From the NCBI RefSeq assembly GCF_001612985.1, contig NZ_BDBM01000009.1, forward strand, positions 1-64,000: a DNA stretch of 64,000 nucleotides. Direction: 5' to 3'. The notes under the pieces are model-generated. The model saw only the letters and a list, made by a program, of their open reading frames with translations. It had not been told where the DNA came from and made no database searches. The stretch is from Nocardia gamkensis NBRC 108242. GTDB lineage: Bacteria > Actinomycetota > Actinomycetes > Mycobacteriales > Mycobacteriaceae. This document shows positions 27,021 to 36,237 of this stretch, in pieces (positions within the stretch are counted from its first letter, which is position 1; every line of letters begins with the position of its first letter). A program made the position numbers and the translations under genes.

Positions 27021-27053
27021 TCGAATTCGTGGGCAGCGCCTCGAAGACGAGTG

Positions 27054-27090
27054 CGCCTCGGGATGTGTCGCACACCCGAGGCGTCTCGTT
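27054..27090 (+). terminator. Rho-independent terminator after the small exported protein
   Basis: Stem CGCCTCGGG (27054-27062) with CCCGAGGCG (27075-27083), continued inwards by TGTG/CACA around a TCG loop with a bulged A, followed by TCTCGTTT. One of the clearest terminators in the window. Confidence 0.85.
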
Positions 27091-27228
27091 TGTGTCGGCC
27101 GCTCCCCGAGCCCGCTATGCGTCGAGACGCGAGCAAATAATTTCGTTCCAGACCTCACCGAGGCGCCCCCACCGGGAAACATCTGCGAATCAATCGTGAC
27201 GCACCGATAAGTGCGGTTGAATTACCGG

Positions 27229-27894
27229 ATGACCAAGTTCAGGAAACTCGTGGGCGCTGCAGCGGCTCTGACCGCGGCCACAGCGCTATTCGGGGCACCC
27301 GGGACCGCGCAAGCCGAGACGCCATCCGTTCTGGGTGGCGGCTCCGGCATCGTCGTCGGCGGTCAGAACATCTGCACGCTCACCACGATCGGGCGCGACT
27401 CCGGTGGCCGGCTGGTCGGGTTCACCGCGGGGCACTGCGGGGACGCGAACGCCGCCATCGTCGCCGAGGGCAATCGCGACGCCGGTACCGTCGGCACCAT
27501 CGCTTACTCCGACGACACCATGGACTATGCCGTGATCGAGTTCGACCCGGCGAAGGTCGCGCCGGTCAACCAGGTGGGTGGAACCACTATCACCGCCATC
27601 GGCGGGCCCGCCCGACCGCCGGACACAGTATGCAAGGAAGGCCGGACAACCGGCAGGACCTGCGGTGCAGCCTATGGCGACGTGTTCACCGGCGGCGATA
27701 GGACATGGACCCAGACGTGCGTTGTCGAGGGCGATTCGGGCGCGCCGCTGGTCGTCGGGACCACGCTCGTCGGCATGGTCAGCGGCTACTTGGCCATCCC
27801 GTGCCTGGGACCGCAACTCGGCACCGACATCACCGCCGTCGTCGCCGACGTGAACGCGCGCGGCGGCGCGGGCGCGGGTTTCCAACCGATCTGA
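27229..27894 (+). CDS. Secreted trypsin-fold serine protease (S1, streptogrisin-like)
   Basis: 221 residues from the ATG; a GTG six codons upstream is an alternative, and neither has a clear ribosome binding site. A signal peptide ends at AQA (about residue 29). The catalytic triad is visible: His in FTAGHCG (about 75), Asp in MDYAVIEF (about 105), Ser in VEGDSGAPL (about 167). Cysteines near the His and Ser and in CKEGRTTGRTC fit the usual disulfides. No prodomain of the alpha-lytic type is seen, so the mature enzyme may start soon after the signal. It is convergent with the FHA gene. Substrate unknown; extracellular. Confidence 0.9.
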   Translation: MTKFRKLVGAAAALTAATALFGAPGTAQAETPSVLGGGSGIVVGGQNICTLTTIGRDSGGRLVGFTAGHCGDANAAIVAEGNRDAGTVGTIAYSDDTMDYAVIEFDPAKVAPVNQVGGTTITAIGGPARPPDTVCKEGRTTGRTCGAAYGDVFTGGDRTWTQTCVVEGDSGAPLVVGTTLVGMVSGYLAIPCLGPQLGTDITAVVADVNARGGAGAGFQPI

Positions 27895-27932
27895 TCCGTC
27901 CCGGACCGCCGCTGACGATCCCAGCCGGAGCC

Positions 27933-28622
27933 TTACCTCTCCTGGTCGCTGACGACGCCCAATTCGACAGCGCGTTCGACCAGGAACAGCCGTTTCTGAT
28001 TCGGCGGTAGGGCTTCGACCTGGAATATCCGGAACAGCGCCCGCATGTGCGTCTTGACGGTCGAGAGACTCAGGCACAAATCGTCCGCGATCTGACGGTT
28101 GGCGGCGGGGTACGAATACCCGTCGCGTGCATCGTAAGGGCGGCACAGCGCCTCCAGAACGAGATACTGGGCCGGGGTCAGCGAATTACGGGTCGGCAGC
28201 GGCGAATGGGCAAGCGTCATTTCCTCGTCGAAGGAGTCGGCGGCCCGGAAGACGAATACCGAACGACCGACGCGAATCGTGTCGCCGGAGCCGAGTTTCC
28301 GCCGTCCGCCGACGCGCTCGCCATTGACGAATGTCCCGTTCTTGGACAGCCCGTCGTCGACGATGACCCAGCATCCGCCGACACGCTCGATAATGGCGTG
28401 CAGCCGGGATACGGTCGGGTCGGAAGGCACGGCGATATCGGCCGCGCCGGACCGCCCGATCGTCATTCTGGACGCGCCGCCGTCGAGAGAAATCTCGCGT
28501 ATCCTCTCCTGCACGACGGGCCGGGGCGAAGTGGAAGGAACGGCAGAACGTGGCCACGCGGACTGCCCCGTCAGTGGGTATAGTCCGCGACGCAGGGCCT
28601 GTGGTCCGCTGAACGTAGACAT
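27933..28622 (-). CDS. FHA domain protein with C-terminal helix-turn-helix
   Basis: 229 residues. A loose N-terminus (about 1-38) precedes a canonical FHA domain (about 40-128): MTIGRSGAADI, VSRLHAII and DDGLSKNGTFVNGERV carry the phosphothreonine-binding Arg, Ser, His and Asn. The rest (about 145-229) is helical and includes NRQIADDLCLSLSTVKTHMRALF, the form of a LuxR/GerE-like HTH. The fusion suggests a regulator whose DNA binding or partner choice is set by a Ser/Thr kinase. Kinase and targets are not in the window. It is convergent with the secreted protease. Confidence 0.85.
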   Translation of the reverse strand: MSTFSGPQALRRGLYPLTGQSAWPRSAVPSTSPRPVVQERIREISLDGGASRMTIGRSGAADIAVPSDPTVSRLHAIIERVGGCWVIVDDGLSKNGTFVNGERVGGRRKLGSGDTIRVGRSVFVFRAADSFDEEMTLAHSPLPTRNSLTPAQYLVLEALCRPYDARDGYSYPAANRQIADDLCLSLSTVKTHMRALFRIFQVEALPPNQKRLFLVERAVELGVVSDQER

Positions 28623-28825
28623 CGTTCGGTCTTTCCACTCGTACGTCGTGAACTGCGAGCACTGATTCGCTACTTTAAGGGTGCGCTTTCTCGGGGCTGA
28701 TCACATACGGATTCGCCTTTTCCCTGCGTGAGCGGGGCTTGAAGCGAACCTTCGGACACGACAAAAGCGCCAAAGCCGACCAATCGGTCTGACAGCGGAC
28801 GACTCGGCGGGGTGAGCGGCTCAGA

Positions 28826-29326
28826 ATGGTGATCGTGATCATTCGACCGCGAAGCGAGGCGGACCTCGACGCCTGCATCGCGGCGCTGCGGCACGTCCAC
28901 GAACGCGACCGGTATCCGCAGCTCTGGCCTGCTGATCCGGCGGGTTGGCTGGCACCCCCAAGCTCCTCGCGGCGGTCGTCGCGGCGCGCGACCAGACCGT
29001 GGTCGGACACGTCGGACTCGGCGCAGGCGGCGTACTGCCGGAGGTCGTGCGCCGATCGGCGGGCACGGAGTTCGCCGTCTCGGTGATCCGGTTGTATGTC
29101 CCTCCAGCCGCGTGTCGAGCAGGCGTGGGTTCACAACTGCCGACCGCGGCCCGCGCGCATGGCCGCGGATCGGGGGCAGCGCACCGTGCTCACGGTCTCA
29201 TCCGACGGCGCGGCGGCGATAGCCATGTACGAACGACGCGGTTGGCGGCAGGTGCACACCGGGCCCGGCGGCCGGCGTACCGCGGATGGACGGGAGGCTC
29301 GGGTGCACTATTACGTGAGCCCGTGA
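28826..29326 (+). pseudogene. GNAT acetyltransferase interrupted by two compensating frameshifts
   Basis: The conceptual protein of about 166 residues is a standard GNAT, but its frame changes twice. The start (VIVIIRPRSEADLDACIAAL) is in one frame to about 28954. The middle (LLAAVVAARDQTVVGHVGL to LYVPPAACRAGVGSQL) is in another. The end (DGAAAIAMYERRGWRQVH) is back in the first. One missing base in the C-run at 28955-28959 and one extra G at 29161-29162 would restore a single frame. Either the gene is dead or both sites are sequencing errors; the good conservation of all three parts favours a recent event or an error. Confidence 0.75.
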
Positions 29327-29424
29327 GCCGACCAGTTGTCGTTCGTCCGGTGTTGCGCTTACCCGCGCTGGGGACGGAGCACCCCGGCCGGGTGCGCGGC
29401 ATCCCGGCCATCGTGACCGCGCCG

Positions 29425-30348
29425 TCAAGCCCGGGGGTGGGCTTGGTCGTGCACTTTCTTGAGCCGATCGATGGAGACGTGGGTGTAGAGCTGAGTGGTG
29501 GCCATGCTGGCGTGGCCGAGGAGTTCCTGAACCACACGCAGGTCGGCCCCGCCTTCGAGGAGGTGGGTCGCGGCGGTGTGCCGCAGACCGTGCGGGCCGA
29601 GGTCCGGTGCGCCGGGGATGGCCGAGACCACCTCGTGCACAACGGTTCTGGCCTGGCGCTGATCCAGACGCCTGCCGCGGCGGCCGAGCAGCAGCGCGCG
29701 GCCGGACGCGGCGGTGGCGAAATCGGGGCGGCCATAGTGCAGCCAATTGCCGACCGCCTCGTCGGCGGGCGTGCCGAACGGCGCGGATCGCTCTTTGTTG
29801 CCTTTGCCGAGCACCCGCACCACCCGCCGCTCGCGGTCCACGTCCTCGATGTCCAGTCCACACAGCTCGCTGACCCGGATGCCGGTGGCATACAGCAATT
29901 CCACGATCGCCCGATCGCGCAAGGCCATCGGATCGCGCTGCGCGGCACCGGATTCCGCGGCGTCCATGGCACCCAGCGCCTGTTGCCTGCCGAGTACGGC
30001 GGGAAGGACGCGATGCGCCTTCGGCGAGCCCAACCGCAGCCCCGGATCTGCGGGCAACCGGCCGGTCCGGGTGAGCCAGGCGGTGAACGTACGCGCCGAC
30101 GACGCCCTTCGGGCCACGGTCGTTCGCGCCGCGCCCGCCGCCGCTTGCTGCGCCAGCCATGAACGCAGCAACAGCAGGTCCAGTTCGCGGATCGCCGAAT
30201 CGGCCGACCGCGTGTACAGATGCTCCAGCAGGGACCGGGCGTCCCCCAGGTAAGCGCGTACGGTGTGCTCCGACCGGTTGCGCCCGAGCCGCAGATGCCT
30301 GCCGTACTCGAGCAGCAGCGCTTCCAGATCTTCGGGCAGTTCCTCCAT
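29425..30348 (-). CDS. xerC: Tyrosine recombinase XerC
   Basis: Resolves chromosome dimers at dif together with XerD. 307 residues. The N-terminal SAM-like core-binding domain ([18 protein letters not shown]) covers about 1-105. The catalytic domain has Arg in [24 protein letters not shown] (His-x-x-Arg), a later His in GHAS and Tyr in TTQLYTHVS. All catalytic residues are present. It lies beside dprA and comM as in M. tuberculosis, which argues against a phage integrase. Confidence 0.93.
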   Translation of the reverse strand: MEELPEDLEALLLEYGRHLRLGRNRSEHTVRAYLGDARSLLEHLYTRSADSAIRELDLLLLRSWLAQQAAAGAARTTVARRASSARTFTAWLTRTGRLPADPGLRLGSPKAHRVLPAVLGRQQALGAMDAAESGAAQRDPMALRDRAIVELLYATGIRVSELCGLDIEDVDRERRVVRVLGKGNKERSAPFGTPADEAVGNWLHYGRPDFATAASGRALLLGRRGRRLDQRQARTVVHEVVSAIPGAPDLGPHGLRHTAATHLLEGGADLRVVQELLGHASMATTQLYTHVSIDRLKKVHDQAHPRA

Positions 30349-30402
30349 GCTTCCACCGTCCCGACCCGCGGTCCGGATGGCAAGCGACCGCGCCGATCGC
30401 GT

Positions 30403-32229
30403 TCATCCGCGACGCGCCGTTCGGTGCCAACCGCTTTCGTCACTGGTCGCCAGTCCCGCCAATTCGAGAGCGGACAACGTCGCACGCACCACCGGAAGTG
30501 GCAATCCGCACTGCCGGGACACCTCCAGTGGCAATCGCGCACCGCTTCTCGGCAGCGTGGCGAAGACCAAGGCCTCGTCTTCGGTCAACTGGTCCTCCGG
30601 ATTGCCGCCTGCCCCCGCCCCGGCAATCGACAACCGCAACGGCCCCGCCTCGTCGGCGACTTCCTCGGCCCTGGTCACCAGGAGGGCTTCACCGTCGCGG
30701 ATCATGCGGTGGCAGCCCACCGAAGCGGCCGAGGTCACCGGGCCTGGCACGGCCAGGGCTGGACGGCCGAGACGGCGGGCCCATTTGACGGTGTTGCGCG
30801 CGCCGCTGCGCAGCCCGGCCTCGACGACGAGCACGCCATCGGCCAAGGCGGCGATCAAGCGGTTCCGGGCGAGGAATTGGTGTTTCTGCGCGGTGACACC
30901 GGGCGGGTATTCGCTGACCACCAAACCGGATTCGCCGATGTCGGCCAGCAGGCGGGCGTGCTGCGCCGGATAAGGCCGGTCGATGCCGCACGCCAGCACC
31001 GCGATCGTGAGTCCATCCACCGCCAGCGCCGCCCGGTGCGCCATGGCGTCGATCCCGAACGCCGCCCCGGAGACAATCGTCCATCCTTGCGCGGCGAGGT
31101 CACCCGCGATCTCCCCCGTCACCCGGTTGCCGTACCCGGTGCTGCACCGCGCACCCACCACCGCCACAGCGCGCTCGCTGGATTCCAGCAGCGAACGTGG
31201 GCCGCGCACCCACAGCACCAATGGCACGGCGCCGTCCCGATCCCGTCCCGGCTCGAGCTGCGCGAGACCGAGCATGCGCCAGGCGGGCCATTCCGGATCG
31301 TCCGGCGTCACCACACGCCCGCCGATCCGGTCGATGGCCTCCAGATCGCGCGCCGCCACGTCGACATCGCGCCGCTGCGCCGTCGGCCCGCGCAGCGGTT
31401 CGGGTAGCGCGCACTCCCGTACGGCCCGCGCCGCCTCGACCACCCCCACCGACTCGATGAGCGCCGACAGCGGCGCGCACGGCCCCTGCACCACCCGCGA
31501 CAGGTACACCCACGCGAGCCTCCGGACGTCGGATTCACCGGCTATGGAATTCGACCCGCACGCGGGCACGACGACGACTCCAGGCACACTCGCCATCGCA
31601 GACGCATCCCTTGCCCCAGGCACACTTTCGAGCCCCGTCACGTCCACTACCGCAGGCACCGCCGCAACCATAGGCGCACTCGCGGCCACAGCCGCATTCG
31701 CCGCGCCAGCCGCATTCGCCGCGCCAGCCGCACTCACCACCCCAGGCACACTCACCACCCCAGGCACACTCACCACCCCAGGCACACTCACCACCCCAGC
31801 CGCACTCACCACCCCAGCCGCACTCACCACCCCAGGCACACTCGCCGCCCCAGCCGCACTCGCGGCCGTGGGCACTTCGTCCAACCCAGCCCGGTTTGCC
31901 GCCGCGTGCCCATCTACCGCCCCGGGCGCACTGGATACACCGGGCACATCGAGCACCGCAGGCTTGTTCACCGCCGCACGAACACTCGTGGCCGCGAGAA
32001 CGTCGATCGCCCCGGCCGCAGGCGCCTCCACAGGGACATCCGCTGCCCTGGACACACCCGCATCCGTGGGCGCTTCGACCGCTACAGCCGCGTGCTCCGT
32101 CTGGAGCGCTGGAGGCACGTTCCGCGCCGCGGGCGCATCCGCAGCCACAGGCGCGCCCACTGCGGCAGGTATATCCGCCGCCGCAAAGAACTCCGCTGCC
32201 GTGCCCGCGGTCGGCTCCCGCGCGCTCAT
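30403..32229 (-). CDS. dprA: DprA-family DNA processing protein with long repeat-rich N-terminal extension
   Basis: Loads RecA on incoming single-stranded DNA in transformable bacteria. The conserved part starts near residue 230 (DVRRLAWVYLSRVV, a SAM-like domain). It has the Rossmann-like core with VVGARCSTGYGN, TIVSGAAFGIDAMAHR, and ACGIDRPYPAQH, and a C-terminal winged helix (LPLEVSRQCGLPLPVVRATLS). Total 608 residues, against about 370-390 for usual homologues. The extra 230 residues are almost only Ala, Val, Pro, Gly and Ser, and contain hexapeptide repeats VVSVPG/VVSAAG at about 120-180. Its ATG overlaps the comM stop by 4 bp, so this long form appears to be the translated one. An internal start near residue 225 is possible. 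Confidence 0.88.
   Translation of the reverse strand: MSAREPTAGTAAEFFAAADIPAAVGAPVAADAPAARNVPPALQTEHAAVAVEAPTDAGVSRAADVPVEAPAAGAIDVLAATSVRAAVNKPAVLDVPGVSSAPGAVDGHAAANRAGLDEVPTAASAAGAASVPGVVSAAGVVSAAGVVSVPGVVSVPGVVSVPGVVSAAGAANAAGAANAAVAASAPMVAAVPAVVDVTGLESVPGARDASAMASVPGVVVVPACGSNSIAGESDVRRLAWVYLSRVVQGPCAPLSALIESVGVVEAARAVRECALPEPLRGPTAQRRDVDVAARDLEAIDRIGGRVVTPDDPEWPAWRMLGLAQLEPGRDRDGAVPLVLWVRGPRSLLESSERAVAVVGARCSTGYGNRVTGEIAGDLAAQGWTIVSGAAFGIDAMAHRAALAVDGLTIAVLACGIDRPYPAQHARLLADIGESGLVVSEYPPGVTAQKHQFLARNRLIAALADGVLVVEAGLRSGARNTVKWARRLGRPALAVPGPVTSAASVGCHRMIRDGEALLVTRAEEVADEAGPLRLSIAGAGAGGNPEDQLTEDEALVFATLPRSGARLPLEVSRQCGLPLPVVRATLSALELAGLATSDESGWHRTARRG
31689..31869 (-). repeat. About ten tandem 18-bp units inside dprA
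   Basis: On the plus strand the unit CACCACCCCAGGCACACT and its variants CACCACCCCAGCCGCACT and GCCGCGCCAGCCGCATTC repeat with a period of 18 bp. They encode a six-residue period (VVSVPG, VVSAAG, ANAAGA) on the minus strand. The units keep the reading frame, so copy-number change would lengthen or shorten the DprA extension without disrupting the core. Confidence 0.85.
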
Positions 32230-33734
32230 TGCGCGCCCCGCTGACGAAAGTTCAATGCGGCTAGAACGTCCTGTGCCGAGGGCAGATCGCCGCCGCGCAG
32301 ATCGCAGATGGTCCAGGCGACGCGGATGGCCCGGTCCGCACCACGCGCGGACATGCGGCCGAGACGCAGCGCGGCCTCGACGGGGGCGAGCGATTCACGC
32401 GGTAGACGGAACCGCTGGCGCAGAATGTGACCAGGAACCTCGGCGTTGGTGAGCCATCCGTACTCACGCCAGCGCTCGGCGGCACCGCGACGCGCCGAGG
32501 TGACTCGGGCGCGGACGACCTCGCTGCTCTCGGCCGCGTCGGTGCTGAACGCCGCGCCGGACTGCCCGTGCATCCGCACCCAGATGTCGATCCGATCCAT
32601 CAGCGGCCCGGATAGTTTGCCGAGGTAGCGGCGGCGAGCCAGCGGCGCGCAGATGCAGTCGACGTCGCGGGCCGGGGCACAGGGACAGGGGTTGGCAGCC
32701 AAGACGAGCTGGAAGCGGGCCGGGTAGCGTGCCACACCGTCGCGCCGGGCGATGCGCACTTCCCCTTCCTCCAGCGGCGTCCGCATCGCCTCCAGCACCT
32801 TCGTGCCGAGTTCGGCGCATTCGTCGAGGAACAGCACGCCGCGGTGGGCCCGGCTGACCGCGCCGGGGCGGGCGGTTCCCGAACCGCCGCCGATCATCGC
32901 GGTCACCGAGGTCGAGTGGTGCGGGGCGACGAACGGTGGTGCGGTGATCAACGGGTGGTCACCGGCGAGTGTGCCCGCCATGGAGTGGATCGCCGTCACC
33001 TCCAGCGCCTCGGTCTCCGTGAGCGGTGGCAGCAGGCTCGGAAGACGTTGCGCCAGCATGGTTTTGCCGATGCCCGGTGGTCCGGTGAGCAGCAAGTGGT
33101 GCCCGCCCGCCGCGGCGACCTCCAAGGCCCAGCGGGCTTCGTCCTGACCGACCACCTCGCTGAGATCGCCGCCCTGTCGCACCGTATCCGGCAGGTCACC
33201 GTCCGGCTCGTCGAGTGCTCCTTCCCCGCGCAGCCACGCCACCACGCCGCGCAAACTGCGCGCTCCGAGCACCTCGATGCCCTCGACCAGTCCGGCCTCG
33301 GCCATGGTCACCGCAGGCACCACGACGGTCGACCAGCCTGCCTTGCGCGCCGCGAGCACGGCGGGCAGGATGCCGCGCACTCGCCGCACCCGCCCGTCCA
33401 ACGCGAGTTCGCCGAGCAGCACCGTCTTCGCGAGCCGTTCGGAGGGGACCGAACCGGACGCGTCCAGCACCGCGACCGCGAGTGCCAGGTCGTAGACGCT
33501 GCCCAGTTTCGGCAAGGTCGCGGGCGACAGCGCGAGCACCACCCGGCCGTCGGGCCACTTTTCCCCGGAGTTCGCCACCGCGGAGCGGACCCGGTCGCGC
33601 GATTCCTGCAACGCGGTGTCGGGGAGCCCGACCAGATGGACCGAGGGCAGGCCCTGGCCGATATCGGCTTCGATTTCGACGAGCAGGCCGTCCACGCCGG
33701 TGACCGCGACCGAGTGCGCCCGGCCGAGGGCCAT
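32226..33734 (-). CDS. comM: ComM/YifB family Mg-chelatase-like AAA+ ATPase
   Basis: A hexameric helicase that promotes branch migration in natural transformation in Vibrio. 502 residues. The N-terminal Lon-like domain (about 1-170, VEIEADIGQGLPSVHLVGLP-like) precedes the AAA+ module: Walker A GPPGIGKTMLAQRLP, Walker B GVLFLDECAE, then a C-terminal chelatase domain. A four-cysteine cluster is visible in ANPCPCAPARDVDCIC. The start directly follows the yraN stop (TGAATG) and the end overlaps dprA, so yraN-comM-dprA form a tight operon. Confidence 0.93.
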   Translation of the reverse strand: MALGRAHSVAVTGVDGLLVEIEADIGQGLPSVHLVGLPDTALQESRDRVRSAVANSGEKWPDGRVVLALSPATLPKLGSVYDLALAVAVLDASGSVPSERLAKTVLLGELALDGRVRRVRGILPAVLAARKAGWSTVVVPAVTMAEAGLVEGIEVLGARSLRGVVAWLRGEGALDEPDGDLPDTVRQGGDLSEVVGQDEARWALEVAAAGGHHLLLTGPPGIGKTMLAQRLPSLLPPLTETEALEVTAIHSMAGTLAGDHPLITAPPFVAPHHSTSVTAMIGGGSGTARPGAVSRAHRGVLFLDECAELGTKVLEAMRTPLEEGEVRIARRDGVARYPARFQLVLAANPCPCAPARDVDCICAPLARRRYLGKLSGPLMDRIDIWVRMHGQSGAAFSTDAAESSEVVRARVTSARRGAAERWREYGWLTNAEVPGHILRQRFRLPRESLAPVEAALRLGRMSARGADRAIRVAWTICDLRGGDLPSAQDVLAALNFRQRGAQ

Positions 33735-34091
33735 TCAGAACACCGCCTCGAGATGATCGATGACCGGTGTCCGACCACGCTGCGCCAGCACCGACACCAC
33801 GTCGAACCGGATGCGCCGCCACGGTCCGTCCTGCTCGGCCAGCCACAGCAGGGCCAGCCGTCGGATCCGTTGCCGCTTGGCGAAGGTGACCGACTCCGCA
33901 GGAGTGCCGTAACCCAGGCCCGAACGCGTTTTGACCTCGACGAACGCGGTCACATCCCCGTCTTTGGCGATGAGATCGAGTTCGCCGTATCGGCAACGCC
34001 AGTTCCTGGCGATGATCTCCATCCCCGCGGCGCGCAGAAACTCTGCCGCCAGTTCCTCCCCGTGCGCGCCGAGCGCCTGTTTGTCCGTCAC
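33735..34091 (-). CDS. yraN: UPF0102 family endonuclease-fold protein YraN
   Basis: 118 residues, GTG start. The restriction-endonuclease-like core is seen in HGEELAAEFLRAAG, NWRCRYGELDLIAKDG and FVEVKTRSG, with the family's Glu, Asp, and E-x-K residues. The UPF0102 family lies next to comM/dprA across actinobacteria; its nuclease activity is unproven. First gene of the yraN-comM-dprA string; its stop codon directly abuts the comM start. Confidence 0.92.
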   Translation of the reverse strand: MTDKQALGAHGEELAAEFLRAAGMEIIARNWRCRYGELDLIAKDGDVTAFVEVKTRSGLGYGTPAESVTFAKRQRIRRLALLWLAEQDGPWRRIRFDVVSVLAQRGRTPVIDHLEAVF

Positions 34092-34192
34092 CCGGCCAGC
34101 GTGCGCGGGGACCGAATCAGCTCAGCGCCGCCGACCTGGGGAATCGAAAAACCTGTTGATAACCGAGTCGCTGTGCAGAACTCCCGGCCTGC

Positions 34193-34498
34193 TCACTCGG
34201 GCAGCCGCAGGTCCGGCTTCTCCAGCTCCTCGATGTTGACGTCCTTGAAGGTGATGACCCGGACGTGCTTGACGAAGCGGGCCGGGCGGTACATGTCCCA
34301 CACCCACGCGTCGCTCATCCGCACCTCGAAGTACACCTCGCCATCCGCGTTCTGCGGCCGCAGCTCCACGGAGTTGGCGAGGTAGAAGCGGCGCTCCGTC
34401 TCCACCACGTACGAAAACTGACCGACGATGTCCTTGTACTCGCGATACAGCGAGAGCTCCATCTCGGTTTCGTACTTCTCGAGGTCCTCGGCACTCAT
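34193..34498 (-). CDS. DUF2469 family protein
   Basis: 101 residues from the ATG at 34498. The sequence YETEMELSLYREYKDIVG, then FSYVVETERRFYLAN and VYFEVRMSDAWVWDMYRPARFVK is nearly invariant in this small actinobacterial family (Rv2901c). Cytoplasmic, function unknown. It keeps its place between yraN and rnhB, 47 bp after rnhB. Strong conservation without a known activity makes it a likely core housekeeping protein. Confidence 0.92.
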   Translation of the reverse strand: MSAEDLEKYETEMELSLYREYKDIVGQFSYVVETERRFYLANSVELRPQNADGEVYFEVRMSDAWVWDMYRPARFVKHVRVITFKDVNIEELEKPDLRLPE

Positions 34499-34544
34499 CG
34501 GGTGGGACGTCCTCCTTCTCGCCGCATCGCGTCGTATGGTCACA

Positions 34545-35354
34545 TCATCGCGCATGCGCTGCGTCGGTAGCCACTCGGCCAGCCGAACGCTCGTTCGGAA
34601 ACTGCTCTGACAGGGCTTCGTCCAGTCCTTCGGCCAGTACGGCGTCCGCGACGTCGGCCGCCGTCGCGACCGGCCGCAGCCCGGCGGCTTCGCGCACATT
34701 GCGCCAGGAGCGGCGGTGCTCGCTGCTGGGTCCGAGGCGGTGCAATGCTGCGGTGTGCTCGGGCGTGTTGTAGCCCTTGTGGGCGGCGAAGCCGTAGCCG
34801 GGGAATCGCTGGTCCAGCTCGACCATGATGCGGTCCCTGGTGACCTTGGCCAGAATGCTGGCCGCCGCGATGCAGGCCGCCGCACCGTCGCCCCCGATCA
34901 CCGGCAGCGAGGGCACCGGGATGCCAGGTACCCGGAATCCATCGGTGAGCACGTAGCCAGGCGTGCGCCCGAGCCCGGCCACTGCGCGGCGCATACCCTC
35001 GATATTGGCGACGTGGATGCCGATCGAGTCGATCTCCCAGGCCGGGATGACGACCACCCGGTAGGCCAGCGCCAGCCGGATGATCACCGGATACAGCTCT
35101 TCCCGGGTGGCCTCGGTGAGCTTCTTGGAGTCGTCGAGGCCGGCCAGCTTGTCATACGCCTTCGGAGCGAGCAGGCATGCCGCCACCACCAGCGGTCCCG
35201 CGCACGGACCGCGCCCCGCTTCGTCGACGCCGGCGACAGGGCCGAGGCCGCTGCGGATCAGAGCCGCCTCGAGCGTGCGCAAACCTCCGGCCCTGCGCAT
35301 CACCACACGCGGCGGCCAACCGTTACCCACCGGCACTCGACCTTGCCCCACCAT
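34545..35354 (-). CDS. rnhB: Ribonuclease HII
   Basis: Removes ribonucleotides and RNA primers from DNA/RNA hybrids. 269 residues from the ATG at 35354, in keeping with the conserved WPPR stretch near the N-terminus; a GTG at 35336 is possible. The catalytic core reads [17 protein letters not shown] (Asp-Glu), with Asp residues in GLDDSKKL and YVLTDGFR, and further Asp in KVTRDRIM. Family-typical [11 protein letters not shown] follows. The C-terminal tail of about 40 residues is variable. 23 bp downstream of lepB on the same strand. Confidence 0.93.
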   Translation of the reverse strand: MVGQGRVPVGNGWPPRVVMRRAGGLRTLEAALIRSGLGPVAGVDEAGRGPCAGPLVVAACLLAPKAYDKLAGLDDSKKLTEATREELYPVIIRLALAYRVVVIPAWEIDSIGIHVANIEGMRRAVAGLGRTPGYVLTDGFRVPGIPVPSLPVIGGDGAAACIAAASILAKVTRDRIMVELDQRFPGYGFAAHKGYNTPEHTAALHRLGPSSEHRRSWRNVREAAGLRPVATAADVADAVLAEGLDEALSEQFPNERSAGRVATDAAHAR

Positions 35355-35377
35355 CCAATTATCCTGCGTCCGAGCGG

Positions 35378-36160
35378 TCAGTTCTCCTGCGGATTCTCCG
35401 CACGCACCGGTCCGATCCGGCCGGGCGGCCAGATCTTGAACACCGCCTTGCCGCGCACGTTCTCCACGGGGATGGTGCCCTGCAGTTCGTCGGTGATATG
35501 GGCGCGGGAATCGGCGGACTGATTGCGGTTGTCGCCCATCACCCACAGATGCCCCTCGGGCACTTTCACGGGCTTGAATTCGCGTCCTCCCCCCGGGCCG
35601 TAGGGCTGGCCCGGCACATACGGGGCGAGGTAGCGGGCATACGGCTCGTCCAGAGGCTTGCCGTCCACGATGACCCGGCCCTGCGCGTCACAGCACTGCA
35701 CGGTCTGGCCGCCGACCGCGATCACGCGCTTCACCAGATCGTTCTCGTCCGGCGGCACCAGGCCGAAGAACGAGAAGAAGTTCTGCACGCCACGCACGGC
35801 GGCGTTGTCCGAGCGGATCGACTTGTAGGTGGTGTTCCACGAGGGCGGGCCGACGAACACGACCACGTCGCCCGGCTGCGGATCACCCCAGTAGTAGCTC
35901 AGCTTCTGCACATAGATGCGGTCACCGGTGCAACCGGCGCAGCCGTGCAACGTGGTTTCCATCGACTCCGACGGAATCACGTACGGCCGACCGACGAACG
36001 TGACCATCAACGCGGCGATCACCGCGGCGATCACGATGAGGATCGGCAATTCCTGCCAGAACGGCCGCTGCTTCTTCTTCGGTCGCCGCTTGGCGCGACC
36101 TACCCGCGAATTCTCGTCGCCCGATTCGGACACCGACACCGACCCACTTTCGTCTGCCAC
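35378..36160 (-). CDS. lepB: Signal peptidase I
   Basis: Cleaves Sec and Tat signal peptides at the outer membrane face. 260 residues from a GTG. A basic stretch ([13 protein letters not shown]) precedes a single transmembrane helix ([19 protein letters not shown]). The catalytic Ser is in [13 protein letters not shown] (about residue 75) and the Lys in [13 protein letters not shown] (about 155). Box [13 protein letters not shown] is present. An unusual CAGC beside GD may form a disulfide. Lies between rplS and rnhB as in mycobacteria. Confidence 0.95.
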   Translation of the reverse strand: MADESGSVSVSESGDENSRVGRAKRRPKKKQRPFWQELPILIVIAAVIAALMVTFVGRPYVIPSESMETTLHGCAGCTGDRIYVQKLSYYWGDPQPGDVVVFVGPPSWNTTYKSIRSDNAAVRGVQNFFSFFGLVPPDENDLVKRVIAVGGQTVQCCDAQGRVIVDGKPLDEPYARYLAPYVPGQPYGPGGGREFKPVKVPEGHLWVMGDNRNQSADSRAHITDELQGTIPVENVRGKAVFKIWPPGRIGPVRAENPQEN

Positions 36161-36172
36161 GCCGAACAGATT

Positions 36173-36207
36173 AGCCCGGCAGCGAAACCGAAGTCCGATG
36201 CCGGGCT
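36173..36207 (-). terminator. Terminator after rplS
   Basis: AGCCCGGCA (36173-36181) pairs with TGCCGGGCT (36199-36207), with a 17-nt loop. On the minus strand it follows the rplS stop by about 30 nt and is trailed by AATCTGTTC. It separates rplS from lepB. Confidence 0.7.
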
Positions 36208-36237
36208 GAGGAAGATCTGCTGTGCCGAGAAGCTAGC

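Noticed and set aside
29425..30348. Tyrosine recombinase as a sign of a prophage or integrative element
   Set aside because: Motifs and the conserved place next to dprA/comM identify XerC; no att-like repeats or phage genes are near.
31689..31869. Short regular repeats looked at as a CRISPR array
   Set aside because: Units are 18 bp, contiguous without spacers, and in frame within dprA.
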